Shown piece after piece: positions 18,110-27,369 of a stretch of DNA of 64,000 nt. Below the pieces are notes generated by a model. That model had not been told where the DNA came from. It saw nothing but the letters and a program-made list of their open reading frames with translations, and did no database searches. The DNA is from Nostoc piscinale CENA21. GTDB lineage: Bacteria > Cyanobacteriota > Cyanobacteriia > Cyanobacteriales > Nostocaceae. The stretch spans positions 6,077,525 through 6,141,524 of the forward strand of contig NZ_CP012036.1 in NCBI RefSeq assembly GCF_001298445.1. Direction: 5' to 3'. Made by a program: the position numbers and the translations under genes. Each line of letters begins with the position of its first letter. Positions within the stretch are counted from its first letter, which is position 1.

Positions 18110-19153
18110 ATGGCAAATGTTTTAGCAATCGAAACCAGTTGTGATGAAACTGCCGTCGCAATTGTTAACAATCGTCAAGTTCGCAGTAGTATTATCGCGT
18201 CCCAAATTCCGTTTCATCAGCAGTATGGTGGAGTGGTACCAGAGGTGGCATCACGCCAGCATTTAGAGACGATCAACCAAGCGATCGCCCAAGCTCTGGA
18301 ACAGGCTGGGTTAGGCTGGTCAAAAATCGATGGCATCGCCGCCACTTGCGCCCCTGGTCTGGTGGGAGCATTATTGGTGGGGTTAACTGCTGCCAAAACT
18401 TTAGCGATCGTACACAATAAACCATTTTTGGGAGTCCATCACCTCGAAGGCCACATTTACGCGACTTACTTGAGTGAGCCAACTTTAGATCCCCCTTTTC
18501 TTAGCTTACTGGTTTCAGGCGGACATACAAGCTTGATTTATGTTAAAGACTGTGGTAGCTACGAAACCCTGGGTGAAACGCGTGATGATGCGGCAGGGGA
18601 AGCTTTTGATAAGGTGGCACGCTTGTTAAATCTAGGTTATCCAGGTGGCCCTGTAATTGACAGGTTAGCACAGCAGGGTGATCCCCAAGCTTTTGCCTTG
18701 CCAGAAGGAAAAGTTTCGCTGCCCAGTGGAGGATTTCATCGCTATGATGGCAGTTTTAGTGGCTTAAAGACAGCCGTACTCAGGTTAGTACAGCAATTTG
18801 ACAAAGATGGTGGGCAAGTGCCTGTAGCAGACTTAGCCGCTAGTTTTCAGGTAACTGTAGCCAAGGCACTCACTAAAAGAGCGATCGCTTGCGCCCTGGA
18901 CTATGGTCTCAATACCATTGCTGTAGGTGGTGGAGTAGCAGCAAATAGCGGCTTGAGACAGCACTTGCAAGCCGCCGCCAGTGAACATAAGCTGCGTGTT
19001 TTATTCCCACCCCTGAAATTTTGTACCGATAACGCCGCCATGATTGCCTGCGCCGCATCTGACCATTTATCTCGCGGTCATATCTCACCCTTGACCTTGG
19101 GTGTGGAATCGAGATTATCTCTGGGTCAGGTGATGAAGTTGTATCAGGTATAA
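18110..19153 (+). CDS. tsaD: tRNA N6-adenosine threonylcarbamoyltransferase
   Basis: Transfers the threonylcarbamoyl group from threonylcarbamoyl-AMP to A37 of ANN-decoding tRNAs. The 347 residues start MANVLAIETSCDETAVAIV. Metal ligands are seen in HHLEGHIYA, with LLVSGGHTSLIY and GGVAANSGLR in the ASKHA-type core, and the C-terminal metal site is FCTDNAAMIA. Length is normal. The partner that makes the substrate, tsaC, is about 6 kb downstream on the same strand. It is divergent from psaF. Confidence 0.95.
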   Translation: MANVLAIETSCDETAVAIVNNRQVRSSIIASQIPFHQQYGGVVPEVASRQHLETINQAIAQALEQAGLGWSKIDGIAATCAPGLVGALLVGLTAAKTLAIVHNKPFLGVHHLEGHIYATYLSEPTLDPPFLSLLVSGGHTSLIYVKDCGSYETLGETRDDAAGEAFDKVARLLNLGYPGGPVIDRLAQQGDPQAFALPEGKVSLPSGGFHRYDGSFSGLKTAVLRLVQQFDKDGGQVPVADLAASFQVTVAKALTKRAIACALDYGLNTIAVGGGVAANSGLRQHLQAAASEHKLRVLFPPLKFCTDNAAMIACAASDHLSRGHISPLTLGVESRLSLGQVMKLYQV

Positions 19154-19177
19154 TGGTTATTTGTGCTTTGTCAATGG

Positions 19178-20110
19178 TTATGTGTTCTTTATCCAAAACT
19201 CTTGACCATTGACTATTGCCCGGATATGGCTGGCAACGGCATCTGGTTGTTCTAACATGGCTAAATGTCCACAATTAGGAATTTCAATCACATTGTCACC
19301 ACAGTATTGAAAAAGCCGATGAAAGCTGGCTAAATGGCGAACATACTTGGGTTCCATGACCTTATCATCGGCACCAGCCAAAAAATATACAGGCTGCTTT
19401 AATTGCGAGACCAACTGGGGTAAGCGATTTACTTCTTCTTCGGTTGTGGAATCTAATAACGCTCCCAACGCTGCTTCTGGGTCAGCAACCACAAAATCTA
19501 TCACCCGTTGACGCGCCCAGTAACGGTCTAAAGGGCGGGCTACACTGGCTCTAGTAAACAGCAAATCAATCAAAGGTACTTGGGATAGCCAGCGCGGACG
19601 AACTTGTAAAAATCGCTGACCTGCTGAACGAAATTGTTCAAATGCTTCCTTGAGATAAATACCACCACCAGCGTTGATACAGATTACACCTTGAACCACA
19701 TCAGGTAGTAAGGCAGCCGCCCAAAGTGCGATCGTCCCGCCCAACGAATGCCCAATCAACCAAGCACTAGTAATATTTAGCTCTTGTAATAAAGCTGCTA
19801 AATCTTGAGCATAAGCAGTTGGTGTATACAGAGAATCAAATTGGGAACTAGAACTATCCAACAATTGGGATGTCAAACCAACAGTACTTTGTAAAAGATT
19901 TACATCAGTTTCAGCATGAGATTGGGACTCACCAAAACCGCGTAAATCATAAGATAAACACTGTAAATCTACGGACAGACGGGAAATCACAGGTTGCCAG
20001 TACCCACGACTATTTAGCCAACCGTGGATGAATACCAAAGCATGGGGGCAAGCAGTGGGAGCCGTTAACTCGTATGCGTGTGGAACGCCTAAGATTTCTA
20101 TGGTTGCCAT
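19178..20110 (-). CDS. Alpha/beta hydrolase
   Basis: 310-residue soluble hydrolase. The oxyanion loop HGWLNSRGYW (about residue 29), nucleophile elbow GHSLGGT (Ser about 121), acid in FLAGADDKVM and catalytic His in NCGHLAML give a complete triad. There is an insert around residues 75-95 before the elbow. The substrate is unknown. It converges with tsaD, with 24 bases between the stops. The start at the ATG at 20110 is the natural one. Confidence 0.85.
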   Translation of the reverse strand: MATIEILGVPHAYELTAPTACPHALVFIHGWLNSRGYWQPVISRLSVDLQCLSYDLRGFGESQSHAETDVNLLQSTVGLTSQLLDSSSSQFDSLYTPTAYAQDLAALLQELNITSAWLIGHSLGGTIALWAAALLPDVVQGVICINAGGGIYLKEAFEQFRSAGQRFLQVRPRWLSQVPLIDLLFTRASVARPLDRYWARQRVIDFVVADPEAALGALLDSTTEEEVNRLPQLVSQLKQPVYFLAGADDKVMEPKYVRHLASFHRLFQYCGDNVIEIPNCGHLAMLEQPDAVASHIRAIVNGQEFWIKNT

Positions 20111-20164
20111 ATTTATATCGTACCTCCAAGCATGGGTACGACTAAATACAGAACCGAAAATGTA

Positions 20165-20225
20165 TAGAGGGATGAGGGGCTAGAGTTTAGGGACTAGAAG
20201 CTAGGGGTTAGAGGCTAGAAGTTAG
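20165..20225. repeat. Heptamer-type short tandem repeats
   Basis: Degenerate tandem units of the GGCTAGA/GGGGTTA type (the CTCTAGCCCC family). Matching runs occur at about 20369-20391, 22025-22055, 26799-26835 and 47008-47032, and also at 16530. These are the short tandemly repeated sequences typical of heterocystous cyanobacteria. Confidence 0.7.
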
Positions 20226-20405
20226 TGTTTTACTTAACACTCATCCGGTTCAAGTCGTTAATTACAAAAAGCGGTTTGACGCAGAATTTTATCTACCCAC
20301 AGATTCATTCACACAACCTGTCTCTATCAATTCCCAATTTATTTTTCCCAGAAACAATCTCGTCTCTAGCCCCTAGCCTCTAGTCTCTAATTTGACACTA
20401 GCGAA

Positions 20406-21125
20406 TTATTTCCCCAACAAACGCTGTCGGACTCCTTCAGCAATTTTGTGTCCGAGATATTCAGGAATCAAGCTTTCATTTGGCCCCAACAAATAGAGAA
20501 TCAGTCGCGTGCGTCCTCGCCAAACCAACAAATTCGCGTTAACTACTAGCAAATCTTCCTGCCAGATAGCGTACATCACTTTATAAAACAATCCTGGTTG
20601 ATTATCGGCTTCAATTACCAAAGCCGGCAGATGAAATACTGGATCGACATAAAACTCAGTTTGTACTTGTTCTAAGCCAGCATCTAAATTAAATTCTACG
20701 GCCAGCATTTCTTCGACTTCAAACCGCCCTCCTAAAGCCTCTCGAATTGCCCGACAGACATTTTCTGCGGTTTTCTCTGTCAAAGCTTTGCTACCGCGAG
20801 AGACCAAAAGTTTGATGAAAACTAACATCGGTGGTCGAATTTGACCGTACAGGCTCAGACCGTGGATAGTCAAGCCATAAGCTGCCAGCACACCAAAAAT
20901 ATCACTGAGGAGAAAGGACTGGTTACGGTAAGCAAAATGCAGCGCACTTTTACTACCTTCCGGCTTCAACTCGATAACGGCACGTCTGGTTTTATAAAGA
21001 CGGTAAGCTAATCGGAGATTTTGCAGTTGAATCTCACTGCTGACAAATTGCTCATAAAACTGGGGAAACGCTCGGTTAAAGCGTTTTAGGAGTTCCAGTG
21101 TCGAAGATTTTAAACCAGAAGCCAT
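20406..21125 (-). CDS. ACT-domain-like protein of unknown function
   Basis: 239 residues. Two regions look like ACT folds: ALHFAYRNQSFLLSDIFGVLAAYGLTIHGLSLYGQ (about residues 60-95) and PALVIEADNQPGLFYKVMYAIWQEDLLVVNANL (about 167-200), each with the ligand-loop pattern of regulatory amino-acid-binding domains such as those at the end of GlnD. No catalytic domain is attached. It may sense a small metabolite. It is a single gene with STR-rich DNA after it. Family recognition is moderate. Confidence 0.65.
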   Translation of the reverse strand: MASGLKSSTLELLKRFNRAFPQFYEQFVSSEIQLQNLRLAYRLYKTRRAVIELKPEGSKSALHFAYRNQSFLLSDIFGVLAAYGLTIHGLSLYGQIRPPMLVFIKLLVSRGSKALTEKTAENVCRAIREALGGRFEVEEMLAVEFNLDAGLEQVQTEFYVDPVFHLPALVIEADNQPGLFYKVMYAIWQEDLLVVNANLLVWRGRTRLILYLLGPNESLIPEYLGHKIAEGVRQRLLGK

Positions 21126-21473
21126 TGTTGGGGGTAAGACTCGCTTGCTGTTTTCACCTGGGGGCTGCGGACTGGGTGCTAGTAATAAACATTATTCCCA
21201 ACACCCAGTACTTAATAGCCAATATTCATATATAAAATTGACTCTCAAAACTTTGCCTTTTGGGGAATTTTCCCTGGACTTTACAACAAAATGCTAAAGT
21301 TGAAAATGATTGGTACAAAACACACGATAAAAAGCTGTTGCCATTAATGATCCCAACAAAATCTGAAAAACTCAGGGTGTGGGTTGTAAAGATGGCATTG
21401 GCTTGATAAAACGTGTATCATCTCTTTAAAAGAGTGGTAGCCAATTCAGTTATACTACCCGAACCACGTTGGC
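21126..21473. other. Divergent promoter region
   Basis: About 350 bases between the ACT-like gene and the divergent acetyltransferase gene. No gene or RNA is recognised. It must hold both promoters; I cannot identify them with confidence. Confidence 0.4.
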
Positions 21474-22016
21474 ATGGGTTTTTGGAAAACTTGGTTTAGT
21501 ACTCCTGAATCTGTAACGACAAATAGAGCAACTTCCTTTGAAGAGCATACAGGGGAATTTGGTAACTCTAGTGCTAATGGCGAGGCGGCGCGGAACGCGG
21601 AACGCATTGTTTTCAGCACTGAGAGAGATATTGACTTGTATGAATTAGAAGAACTGTGTGATGCAGTTGGTTGGTCACGTCGTCCTTTGCGAAAAGTGAA
21701 AAAAGCCATAGAGCATAGTTTTCTCGTTGCCTCAATGTGGCAAGTACGAGGAAACCAACGTCGGCTTATTGGTTTTGCACGCGCTACCTCAGATCATGCT
21801 TTTAATGCCACGATTTGGGATGTAGTAGTTCATCCAGACTTTCAAGGTAAAGGGCTGGGTAAAGCTCTAATGAAATACGTACTCAAAAAACTCAGAAGTG
21901 AAGAAATCAGTAATGTCACTCTCTTTGCTGATCCCCATGTAGTTGATTTTTATAGGAGTATGGGTTTTATGGCAGACCCTGAAGGCATTAAGGGAATGTT
22001 TTGGTATCCTCACTAA
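21474..22016 (+). CDS. GNAT family N-acetyltransferase (Ycf52-like)
   Basis: 180 residues with a variable N-terminal arm (about 1-45) and a GNAT domain. GFARATSDHAFNATIWDVVV leads to the acetyl-CoA pyrophosphate loop HPDFQGKGLGKALM, then FYRSMGFMADPEG near the end. This arrangement matches the plastid/cyanobacterial Ycf52 group, some members of which acetylate arylalkylamines such as serotonin. The substrate here is unknown. A second, shorter member of the same subfamily lies at 26834-27295. Confidence 0.8.
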   Translation: MGFWKTWFSTPESVTTNRATSFEEHTGEFGNSSANGEAARNAERIVFSTERDIDLYELEELCDAVGWSRRPLRKVKKAIEHSFLVASMWQVRGNQRRLIGFARATSDHAFNATIWDVVVHPDFQGKGLGKALMKYVLKKLRSEEISNVTLFADPHVVDFYRSMGFMADPEGIKGMFWYPH

Positions 22017-22243
22017 AATATTGTGAATAGAGGCTAGGGGCTAGAGTTTAGAGATTAGTATTTTTACTCAACACTTGCCACTTATCGCTTTTTCAGAGTT
22101 TCTTAATACATAACCTTTGACCTTAAATTAAGGTGAATGGTTGGCAAATAGATGTTAAGCCTGCTATAATGGCGAAGGTTGTGTGTTAAGTTAAATGTCT
22201 GGTAATGTGAAAAGCAAAGTCAGTCGCACCCAGCTAAAAAATC

Positions 22244-22317
22244 CGGGATGTAGCGCAGCTTGGTAGCGCGCCTGCTTTGGGAGCAGGATGCCGCAGGTTC
22301 AAATCCTGTCATCCCGA
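22244..22317 (+). tRNA. tRNA-Pro (anticodon TGG)
   Basis: Complete cloverleaf. The acceptor CGGGATG pairs with CATCCCG; the D-arm is GCGC AGCTTGGTA GCGC; the anticodon stem CCTGC/GCAGG encloses the loop TTTGGGA with anticodon TGG; the T-arm is GCAGG TTCAAAT CCTGT; the discriminator is A. CCA is not encoded. Followed by a strong stem-loop. Confidence 0.96.
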
Positions 22318-22350
22318 TTTGATTAATCTAAATTTAATAAATTGCTTATT

Positions 22351-22392
22351 GAAATATCCTATCTATGAGTAATTACACAGATAGGATATTTC
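22351..22392 (+). terminator. Terminator after tRNA-Pro
   Basis: A 14-bp perfect stem (GAAATATCCTATCT at 22351-22364 with 22379-22392), a 14-base loop and a T-rich tail. Confidence 0.75.
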
Positions 22393-22995
22393 TTTATATT
22401 TTTAAGTTGTAATTAGAATTTACTATCTTTGAAGTGGAAAATTTTTTTTGGCAGGGGAATTGTGTACTAAGTTTAACAATTAGATTGTAGATACTACAGA
22501 AAACAGTAATTTAGTTTTTTTGGTTTTGCCAAAAGCTGAGGAATTATATCTTGAATAGTAAAATCAGCCGAGAATAAGTCTAGGTATGGATTTAGGCAAT
22601 GATATAGGCAATAAATAAATGGAACGAATTATTTTGCGATCGCGTCACTGGTTTTTGAGAAAGACAATAAAATGGCATTAATCATCTCAACGGTAGGCAA
22701 AAGTTTTCATTTTTTGAGAGCAGTCTATAATAGGCATCTATAATTCTTGTGCAGGAATCAGGTAAAGCTAAATAACAAAATCAGGTTGCAGCACAGTTGA
22801 CTGCGACAAAACTAGTTTAGGAGTTCTCAAGAATTTAGAAATCTCCCATTTTGCGAGTTGATTGTGACCATTTAACAGCCATTGTGGCGTTTTTACATCT
22901 CAAATGGATTGCTATATAACTAAAACAAGTTAGTGCTGTGCAAATCCAACCAATTAGTCTGATTTAATTAAAAACCATTGACGCGAGGAGTAGTC
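22393..22995. other. Intergenic region upstream of tic22
   Basis: About 600 bases, AT-rich, without a credible gene, RNA or large repeat. The ribosome site GAGGAG just before the ATG at 22996 decides that start. Confidence 0.45.
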
Positions 22996-23811
22996 ATGAA
23001 AGCATTAGTTCGCTGGGGCGCAACATTGGGTTTAATCGGGAGTACTCTGTTAGGCACAGTTTTTGTCGGTAATCTCCCAGTGCTGGCATTGTCAGAACAA
23101 CAAATCAAAGAAAAACTAGACTCAGTACCAGTGTATCTAATTACCAATGATAAAGGATTACCTTTGAGCCGTCCTTTACCAGAAAATCAAGATGGTAAGA
23201 AACTGGGTGGTTCAGTCACTGGTGTGTATCTCAGCCGTCAAGAAGCGCAGGCTTTTATTAATCAACTGCGGACTACCAACGCTAACGATCCCAAAATGGC
23301 AGAAATTGTCAAGAGTCTCCAGGTGACAGCTGTACCGTTGGGAATTATTTATCAGCAGTTGCAACAAACCAAAAACCAACCTAACCGTTTGGTATTTGCT
23401 TTTAAACCAGTAGATCAGGATGTCAAAGGCGCACTAGAATTATTGAACCAAAGCGGTCAAAAAGTAGATCAGTTTCGGAGTGTGCCTATTTTTGCAGTTC
23501 GCTTTGCACCAGATCAAGGCTATGTACCCATTAAACTGACAAACGACAAAGAACAAGTTGTACCTTTGTTTGTGAGTAAGCAAGATGCCCAAGGTTTGTT
23601 AAACCAAGTCAAACCCAAATATCCCAAGGCGGATATTCAGGTTATAGACATAGATGGCGTAATCAAGACTTTGCAAGATAAGAACGAAGATTGGCTCAAG
23701 CAAGTGGTGTTAGTGCCTTCTCAAGAATCCAGAGAGTATATTCGGACTTTACCTAGAAATTCTGGTAATAGCGGGAATAACAATGCCCAACCTGCAAAGC
23801 CAAAACGTTAA
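22996..23811 (+). CDS. tic22: Tic22-like periplasmic chaperone
   Basis: 271 residues from the ATG at 22996, preceded by GAGGAG. A signal peptide ends near PVLALS. The mature protein consists of two related halves (about 30-140 and 145-250), each with a strand carrying VPVYLITNDKG- or VPIFAVRFAPD-type text and a YLSRQEAQAFINQL or FVSKQDAQGLLNQV helix. This internal repeat is typical of the Tic22 family. In Anabaena Tic22 acts in the periplasm in outer-membrane biogenesis. A flexible Asn/Pro/Lys tail ends the protein. prmC follows after 3 bases, so the two are probably co-transcribed. Confidence 0.9.
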   Translation: MKALVRWGATLGLIGSTLLGTVFVGNLPVLALSEQQIKEKLDSVPVYLITNDKGLPLSRPLPENQDGKKLGGSVTGVYLSRQEAQAFINQLRTTNANDPKMAEIVKSLQVTAVPLGIIYQQLQQTKNQPNRLVFAFKPVDQDVKGALELLNQSGQKVDQFRSVPIFAVRFAPDQGYVPIKLTNDKEQVVPLFVSKQDAQGLLNQVKPKYPKADIQVIDIDGVIKTLQDKNEDWLKQVVLVPSQESREYIRTLPRNSGNSGNNNAQPAKPKR

Positions 23812-23814
23812 AGC

Positions 23815-24744
23815 ATGGCAGATCAACAGCCATATTTAGTTTCTGGGTTACAACTTTGGCAGTGGCGTAAGCAAGCAATTCAAGCTGCGATCGCTGCTGC
23901 TGTACCCCCATTAGAAGTTGATTGGCTGCTGCAAGAAATTGCTGGTTTAGACCGGTTGTCCCTGCGTTTAGAATCTTTCAAAGACTGGGCTGAAGTACCC
24001 ATCGCCATGTCTTTGAGAGATTTAGAACAACTTTGGCAGAAACGATTGCGCGATCGCTTACCAGTGCAGTACATCGCCGGGGTGACACCTTGGCGAAACT
24101 TTATGCTGGCGGTGTCGAGTGCGGTGTTAATTCCTCGACCGGAGACAGAGTGCATCATTGATTTAGCAGTAGCAGCGATCGCTCAAAGTCAGGCTGTCAA
24201 GTCATTAGATCAAGGGCATTGGGTAGACTTGGGGACTGGGAGCGGTGCGATCGCGATTGGGCTGGCGGATGCGTTGCCAAACGCCACGATTCATGCTGTT
24301 GATTACAGCGCAGCCGCTTTAGAAATTGCCCAAACCAACGCCAAAAATCTGGAATTTGCTAACCGCATTCATTTTTATCAAGGTTCTTGGTGGGAACCAT
24401 TAACAACTCTCAAAGGCCAAATCAGTGGAATGGTTTCTAATCCGCCGTATATCCCGACTGAAACTGTGGCTACCCTAGAACCAGAAGTGAAGCAGCATGA
24501 ACCACATTTGGCATTAGATGGTGGTGCGGATGGTTTAGATGATATCCGTCATTTAATTGAAGTGTCTCCCAGTTATTTGCGTCCTGGTGGTGTGTGGCTG
24601 ATTGAAATGATGGCGGGACAAGCGGGTGCGGTGCGAGAACTTTTGCAAAATCAAGGTAGCTATAGCGATATTCAAATCCATACTGATTTAGAAGGAGTTG
24701 AACGTTTTGCTTTAGCGTATGTGAGTAAAGGGAACAGAGAATAG
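23815..24744 (+). CDS. prmC: Release factor glutamine methyltransferase
   Basis: Methylates the Gln of the GGQ motif in peptide-chain release factors with S-adenosylmethionine. The 309 residues have an N-terminal helical domain (about 1-90), IPRPETE, the SAM loop VDLGTGSGAIAIGLA and the catalytic MVSNPPYIP. All are diagnostic for PrmC/HemK. It begins 3 bases after the tic22 stop and is followed by STR-type and dispersed repeat DNA. Confidence 0.94.
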   Translation: MADQQPYLVSGLQLWQWRKQAIQAAIAAAVPPLEVDWLLQEIAGLDRLSLRLESFKDWAEVPIAMSLRDLEQLWQKRLRDRLPVQYIAGVTPWRNFMLAVSSAVLIPRPETECIIDLAVAAIAQSQAVKSLDQGHWVDLGTGSGAIAIGLADALPNATIHAVDYSAAALEIAQTNAKNLEFANRIHFYQGSWWEPLTTLKGQISGMVSNPPYIPTETVATLEPEVKQHEPHLALDGGADGLDDIRHLIEVSPSYLRPGGVWLIEMMAGQAGAVRELLQNQGSYSDIQIHTDLEGVERFALAYVSKGNRE

Positions 24745-24840
24745 GGAACAGGGGATAGGTGACAGATAGCGGTGAAAGGTTTTGGATAGATACACTCTTG
24801 CCTAAACCATTGATTTTTCGTCTCACTGCATCAATTTAGC

Positions 24841-25044
24841 CCCGACGAATGGAATTTGCGGCTATAAAAACGTAGACACGCAAGCGGTGAAGCAGCGCGG
24901 TCATGGGGGTTTCCCCCATGAGCGACTGCTGAACCCGGAGGGCTTCCCGAAGGGTAGTCCGCCTACACGGAATAACGTAAAGTCCAGCCTTTTGAGCCTG
25001 CGGAGGCAGGCTTTGTTCGTGTAGCCGCGATTTTAATCGTTCGG
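24841..25044. repeat. Dispersed palindromic repeat element (MITE-like)
   Basis: About 204 bases with related ends: the left end CGACGAATGGAATTTGCGGC is complementary, imperfectly, to the right end TAGCCGCGATTTTAATCGTT. Inside are strong hairpins, including TCATGGGGG/CCCCCATGA at 24901 and GCCTGCGGAGGCAGGC near 25000. No coding capacity. Elements with these ends are common in Nostoc-type genomes. It separates prmC from tsaC. Confidence 0.7.
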
Positions 25045-25134
25045 TGCAAGATGTGAAAATACACTCTGACAGGAGTTATGAGTGAAAATACAGAAATTAC
25101 GTATTTTCATTCATAACTTCTGACATTGGTAAAT

Positions 25135-25722
25135 ATGGCTCAAGTTGCTATAGAAGATTTAATCGCAGGCGCACAGGCTGGCTGTTTAGTGAGTTTTCCG
25201 ACTGATACTGTCCCAGCACTGGCGACTTTGCCAGAAAAAGCTGGTTTAATTTTTGCCGCCAAGCAGCGCAGTCAGGATAAACCTTTGATCTTGATGGCTG
25301 CTAAGGCGGAGGATTTATGGCCTTATGTCAAGGGTGGTGAACATGAATATGAAATTTGGCAACAAGTAGTAAGTAAATATTGGCCGGGGGCGTTAACTTT
25401 AGTATTGCCAGCGAGCGATCGCTTGCCCCAAGAAATGAACCCGACTGATCCGACGACGGTTGGTATTCGAGTTCCAAATAGTGCGATCGCGCGTTCTATT
25501 TTGGCAAAAACAGGCCCTTTAGCAACAACCAGTGCCAATTTTTCTGGACAGCCACCTTTACAAACGATGGCGGAAATTACGATGCAATTTCCTGATGCGT
25601 TAACCTTAGAGACGAAAGGACTTATTGAGGAAATTTCTGGGGTTGGTGTACCTTCCACTGTTGCTAAGTGGACAGGAGAAAACTGGCAAATTTTGCGTCA
25701 AGGAAGCATCACACTGGATTAA
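25135..25722 (+). CDS. tsaC: L-threonylcarbamoyladenylate synthase (YrdC/Sua5 family)
   Basis: Makes threonylcarbamoyl-AMP from threonine, bicarbonate and ATP, the substrate of TsaD. 195 residues from the ATG at 25135; an upstream in-frame TTG is unlikely. Motifs are SFPTDTVPALA, AAKQRSQDKPLILM (the KxR-S.K.K-like nucleotide site), YWPGALTLVL, VGIRVPNS and TTSANFSGQPP. It is of the short YrdC type without the Sua5 extension. tsaD lies about 6 kb upstream. Confidence 0.92.
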   Translation: MAQVAIEDLIAGAQAGCLVSFPTDTVPALATLPEKAGLIFAAKQRSQDKPLILMAAKAEDLWPYVKGGEHEYEIWQQVVSKYWPGALTLVLPASDRLPQEMNPTDPTTVGIRVPNSAIARSILAKTGPLATTSANFSGQPPLQTMAEITMQFPDALTLETKGLIEEISGVGVPSTVAKWTGENWQILRQGSITLD

Positions 25723-25761
25723 TCAAAAAATCCACAAATAAAAGTTAATAATTGCCAAATT

Positions 25762-26658
25762 ATGAATTGGAGCAACTGGGCATATCTTGCAGTCGGAATC
25801 ATCTTAGGAGTCGGTTTTCGTTGGTTATTTGCCAAGTCAGCAAACACTAGTCCTAACACATCACCAGTAATATCAGAATCACAAGAAACTGTGTCACAAC
25901 TGCTGCAAGAAATCAAACAAACGCAGTTGGCTTATCAAATGGCGCAGGAGATGAGTCAGTTTAAAGCGGGTTTTTTAGCACGCACTACTCATGAATTGCG
26001 CTCGCCACTCAATAGTTTAATTGGCTTGCATCAATTAATTTTGTCAGACTTATGTGAAAATCCCGAAGAAGAACGAGAATTTATCGCCCAAGCTCACGAA
26101 AAAGCTTTGAAGTTGCTGCATTTGATGGATGAAATTCTCAGCATTTCTCGAACTGAATACGGTACAAATAAATTAGATATTCAGCCGCGCTGTTTAGACA
26201 CAGTTTTTCAAGAAGTTAAAGACTTAACTTATATGCTGGCGGCGAATCGGAATTTTGCCTTGCAGATGTCACCCATAGATCCAGATGTTTATGTGTTGGC
26301 AGATCATCGCTGGTTACGCCAAGTTTTAGTTAATTTAGTAGACTCTGCAATTAGCCAAATGCAAGAAGGTAGTATTTGTGTTTCGGCGACAGTTTCAGAT
26401 ACTACTAATCTAGCTCATATATATTTAGATATTCCTGCCCATGCTTTACCTGAAAGTGAGCCGATTGATTTAATGCAAAATAATAAGCCTCCTCAAATTC
26501 AAGATGAGAAGGCTAACTTTTCTCCGGGAATGAAATTATTACTCAATCAAACACTATTAGAAGTTATGGGAGCAAAACTAGAAATGCTTCCCAAGTTAAC
26601 AAGTTCAGAATCAAATGAGTCACTAACTAGGGTACAAATTACCATTCCTGTAGCTTGA
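25762..26658 (+). CDS. hepN: Histidine kinase-like protein with degenerate ATP domain (HepN-like)
   Basis: 298 residues. An N-terminal membrane anchor (about 3-22) and short coiled linker lead to a normal dimerisation/phosphoacceptor box HELRSPLNSLIG (His about 76). The ATP-binding part is eroded: the N-box reads QVLVNLVDSAIS with Ser in place of the key Asn, no D-x-G-x-G is found, and the GTGLGL region reads FSPGMKLLL. By gene order after tic22-prmC-tsaC this corresponds, as I recall, to alr0117 (hepN) of Anabaena PCC 7120, needed for heterocyst envelope polysaccharide. It may be phosphorylated by a partner rather than by itself. The symbol is given by synteny from memory. Confidence 0.72.
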   Translation: MNWSNWAYLAVGIILGVGFRWLFAKSANTSPNTSPVISESQETVSQLLQEIKQTQLAYQMAQEMSQFKAGFLARTTHELRSPLNSLIGLHQLILSDLCENPEEEREFIAQAHEKALKLLHLMDEILSISRTEYGTNKLDIQPRCLDTVFQEVKDLTYMLAANRNFALQMSPIDPDVYVLADHRWLRQVLVNLVDSAISQMQEGSICVSATVSDTTNLAHIYLDIPAHALPESEPIDLMQNNKPPQIQDEKANFSPGMKLLLNQTLLEVMGAKLEMLPKLTSSESNESLTRVQITIPVA

Positions 26659-26833
26659 GAAAGTGCTGATACCAATTCGCAATTCGCAATTCGCAATTAA
26701 TAAATCTAGCTCCAGTAAGACTTTCCTGATTTCTATCTGTCGCATTCTTTTTTCAAATTGGTATGAGTTTTGAATGCTGAGTAAAAAGCCTCTATTGCCT
26801 AGCCCCTAACCTCTAACCTCTAGCTTCTAGCCC

Positions 26834-27295
26834 CTATTCCTGAAACTGTAGTTCTGCTGCGGAAAGGGAATTTAGCTGTTTGGATTGGTTATGTAGCACC
26901 ATAGTTGTGCTGCTATTGGGTGTAAAGCCCATTTTTTTGTAGAATTCTTGTTGGTGAGTAGTCATTAAATATACTCGCTCCACCCATTTCATCCGGGGAT
27001 GGTTCAAAACTGTATTGATTAATTTGCTACCTAGCCCATTACCTTGATAGTCTGGGTGAATGACTACATCCCAGATTGTAGCGCGATAGATGCCATCAGA
27101 AGTTGCTCTAGCAAAGCCAACCAGTTTTGTGTCATCCCATAAAGAAATTACCGGGTCGCTGTTGGTAACAGCGATGTTTAAATCCTCAATACTACGTCCT
27201 TTTGCCCAAAAAGCTGCAATATTAAATAATTCTTGGAGCTGGTAAAGGTCGATGTCAGAATGGCGATCGCTAAATTTAATCTGAGGATGGTTCAT
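26834..27295 (-). CDS. GNAT family N-acetyltransferase (second Ycf52-like)
   Basis: 153 residues from the ATG at 27295; the open frame runs on upstream to 27415, but that part is translated repeat DNA and is excluded. It carries GFARATSDGIYRATIWDVVI, HPDYQGNGLGSKLI and FYKKMGFTPN, so it is a close relative of the protein at 21474-22016 without the N-terminal arm. Substrate unknown. It is convergent with the hepN-like gene, with STR heptamers between. Confidence 0.8.
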   Translation of the reverse strand: MNHPQIKFSDRHSDIDLYQLQELFNIAAFWAKGRSIEDLNIAVTNSDPVISLWDDTKLVGFARATSDGIYRATIWDVVIHPDYQGNGLGSKLINTVLNHPRMKWVERVYLMTTHQQEFYKKMGFTPNSSTTMVLHNQSKQLNSLSAAELQFQE

Positions 27296-27338
27296 GTGTA
27301 GCAACTCAATTGCACCAATAAGTATGTTTGCTTTGATA

Positions 27339-27369
27339 GCAGGAGGCAGAAGGCAGGAGGCAGGAGGAA
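27339..27369. repeat. GGCAGGA-type short tandem repeat
   Basis: A run of GGCAGGAGGCAGAAGG units. A nearly identical run lies at 60103-60131, and related C-rich runs lie at 15120, 49997, 53250 and 53700. Confidence 0.75.
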
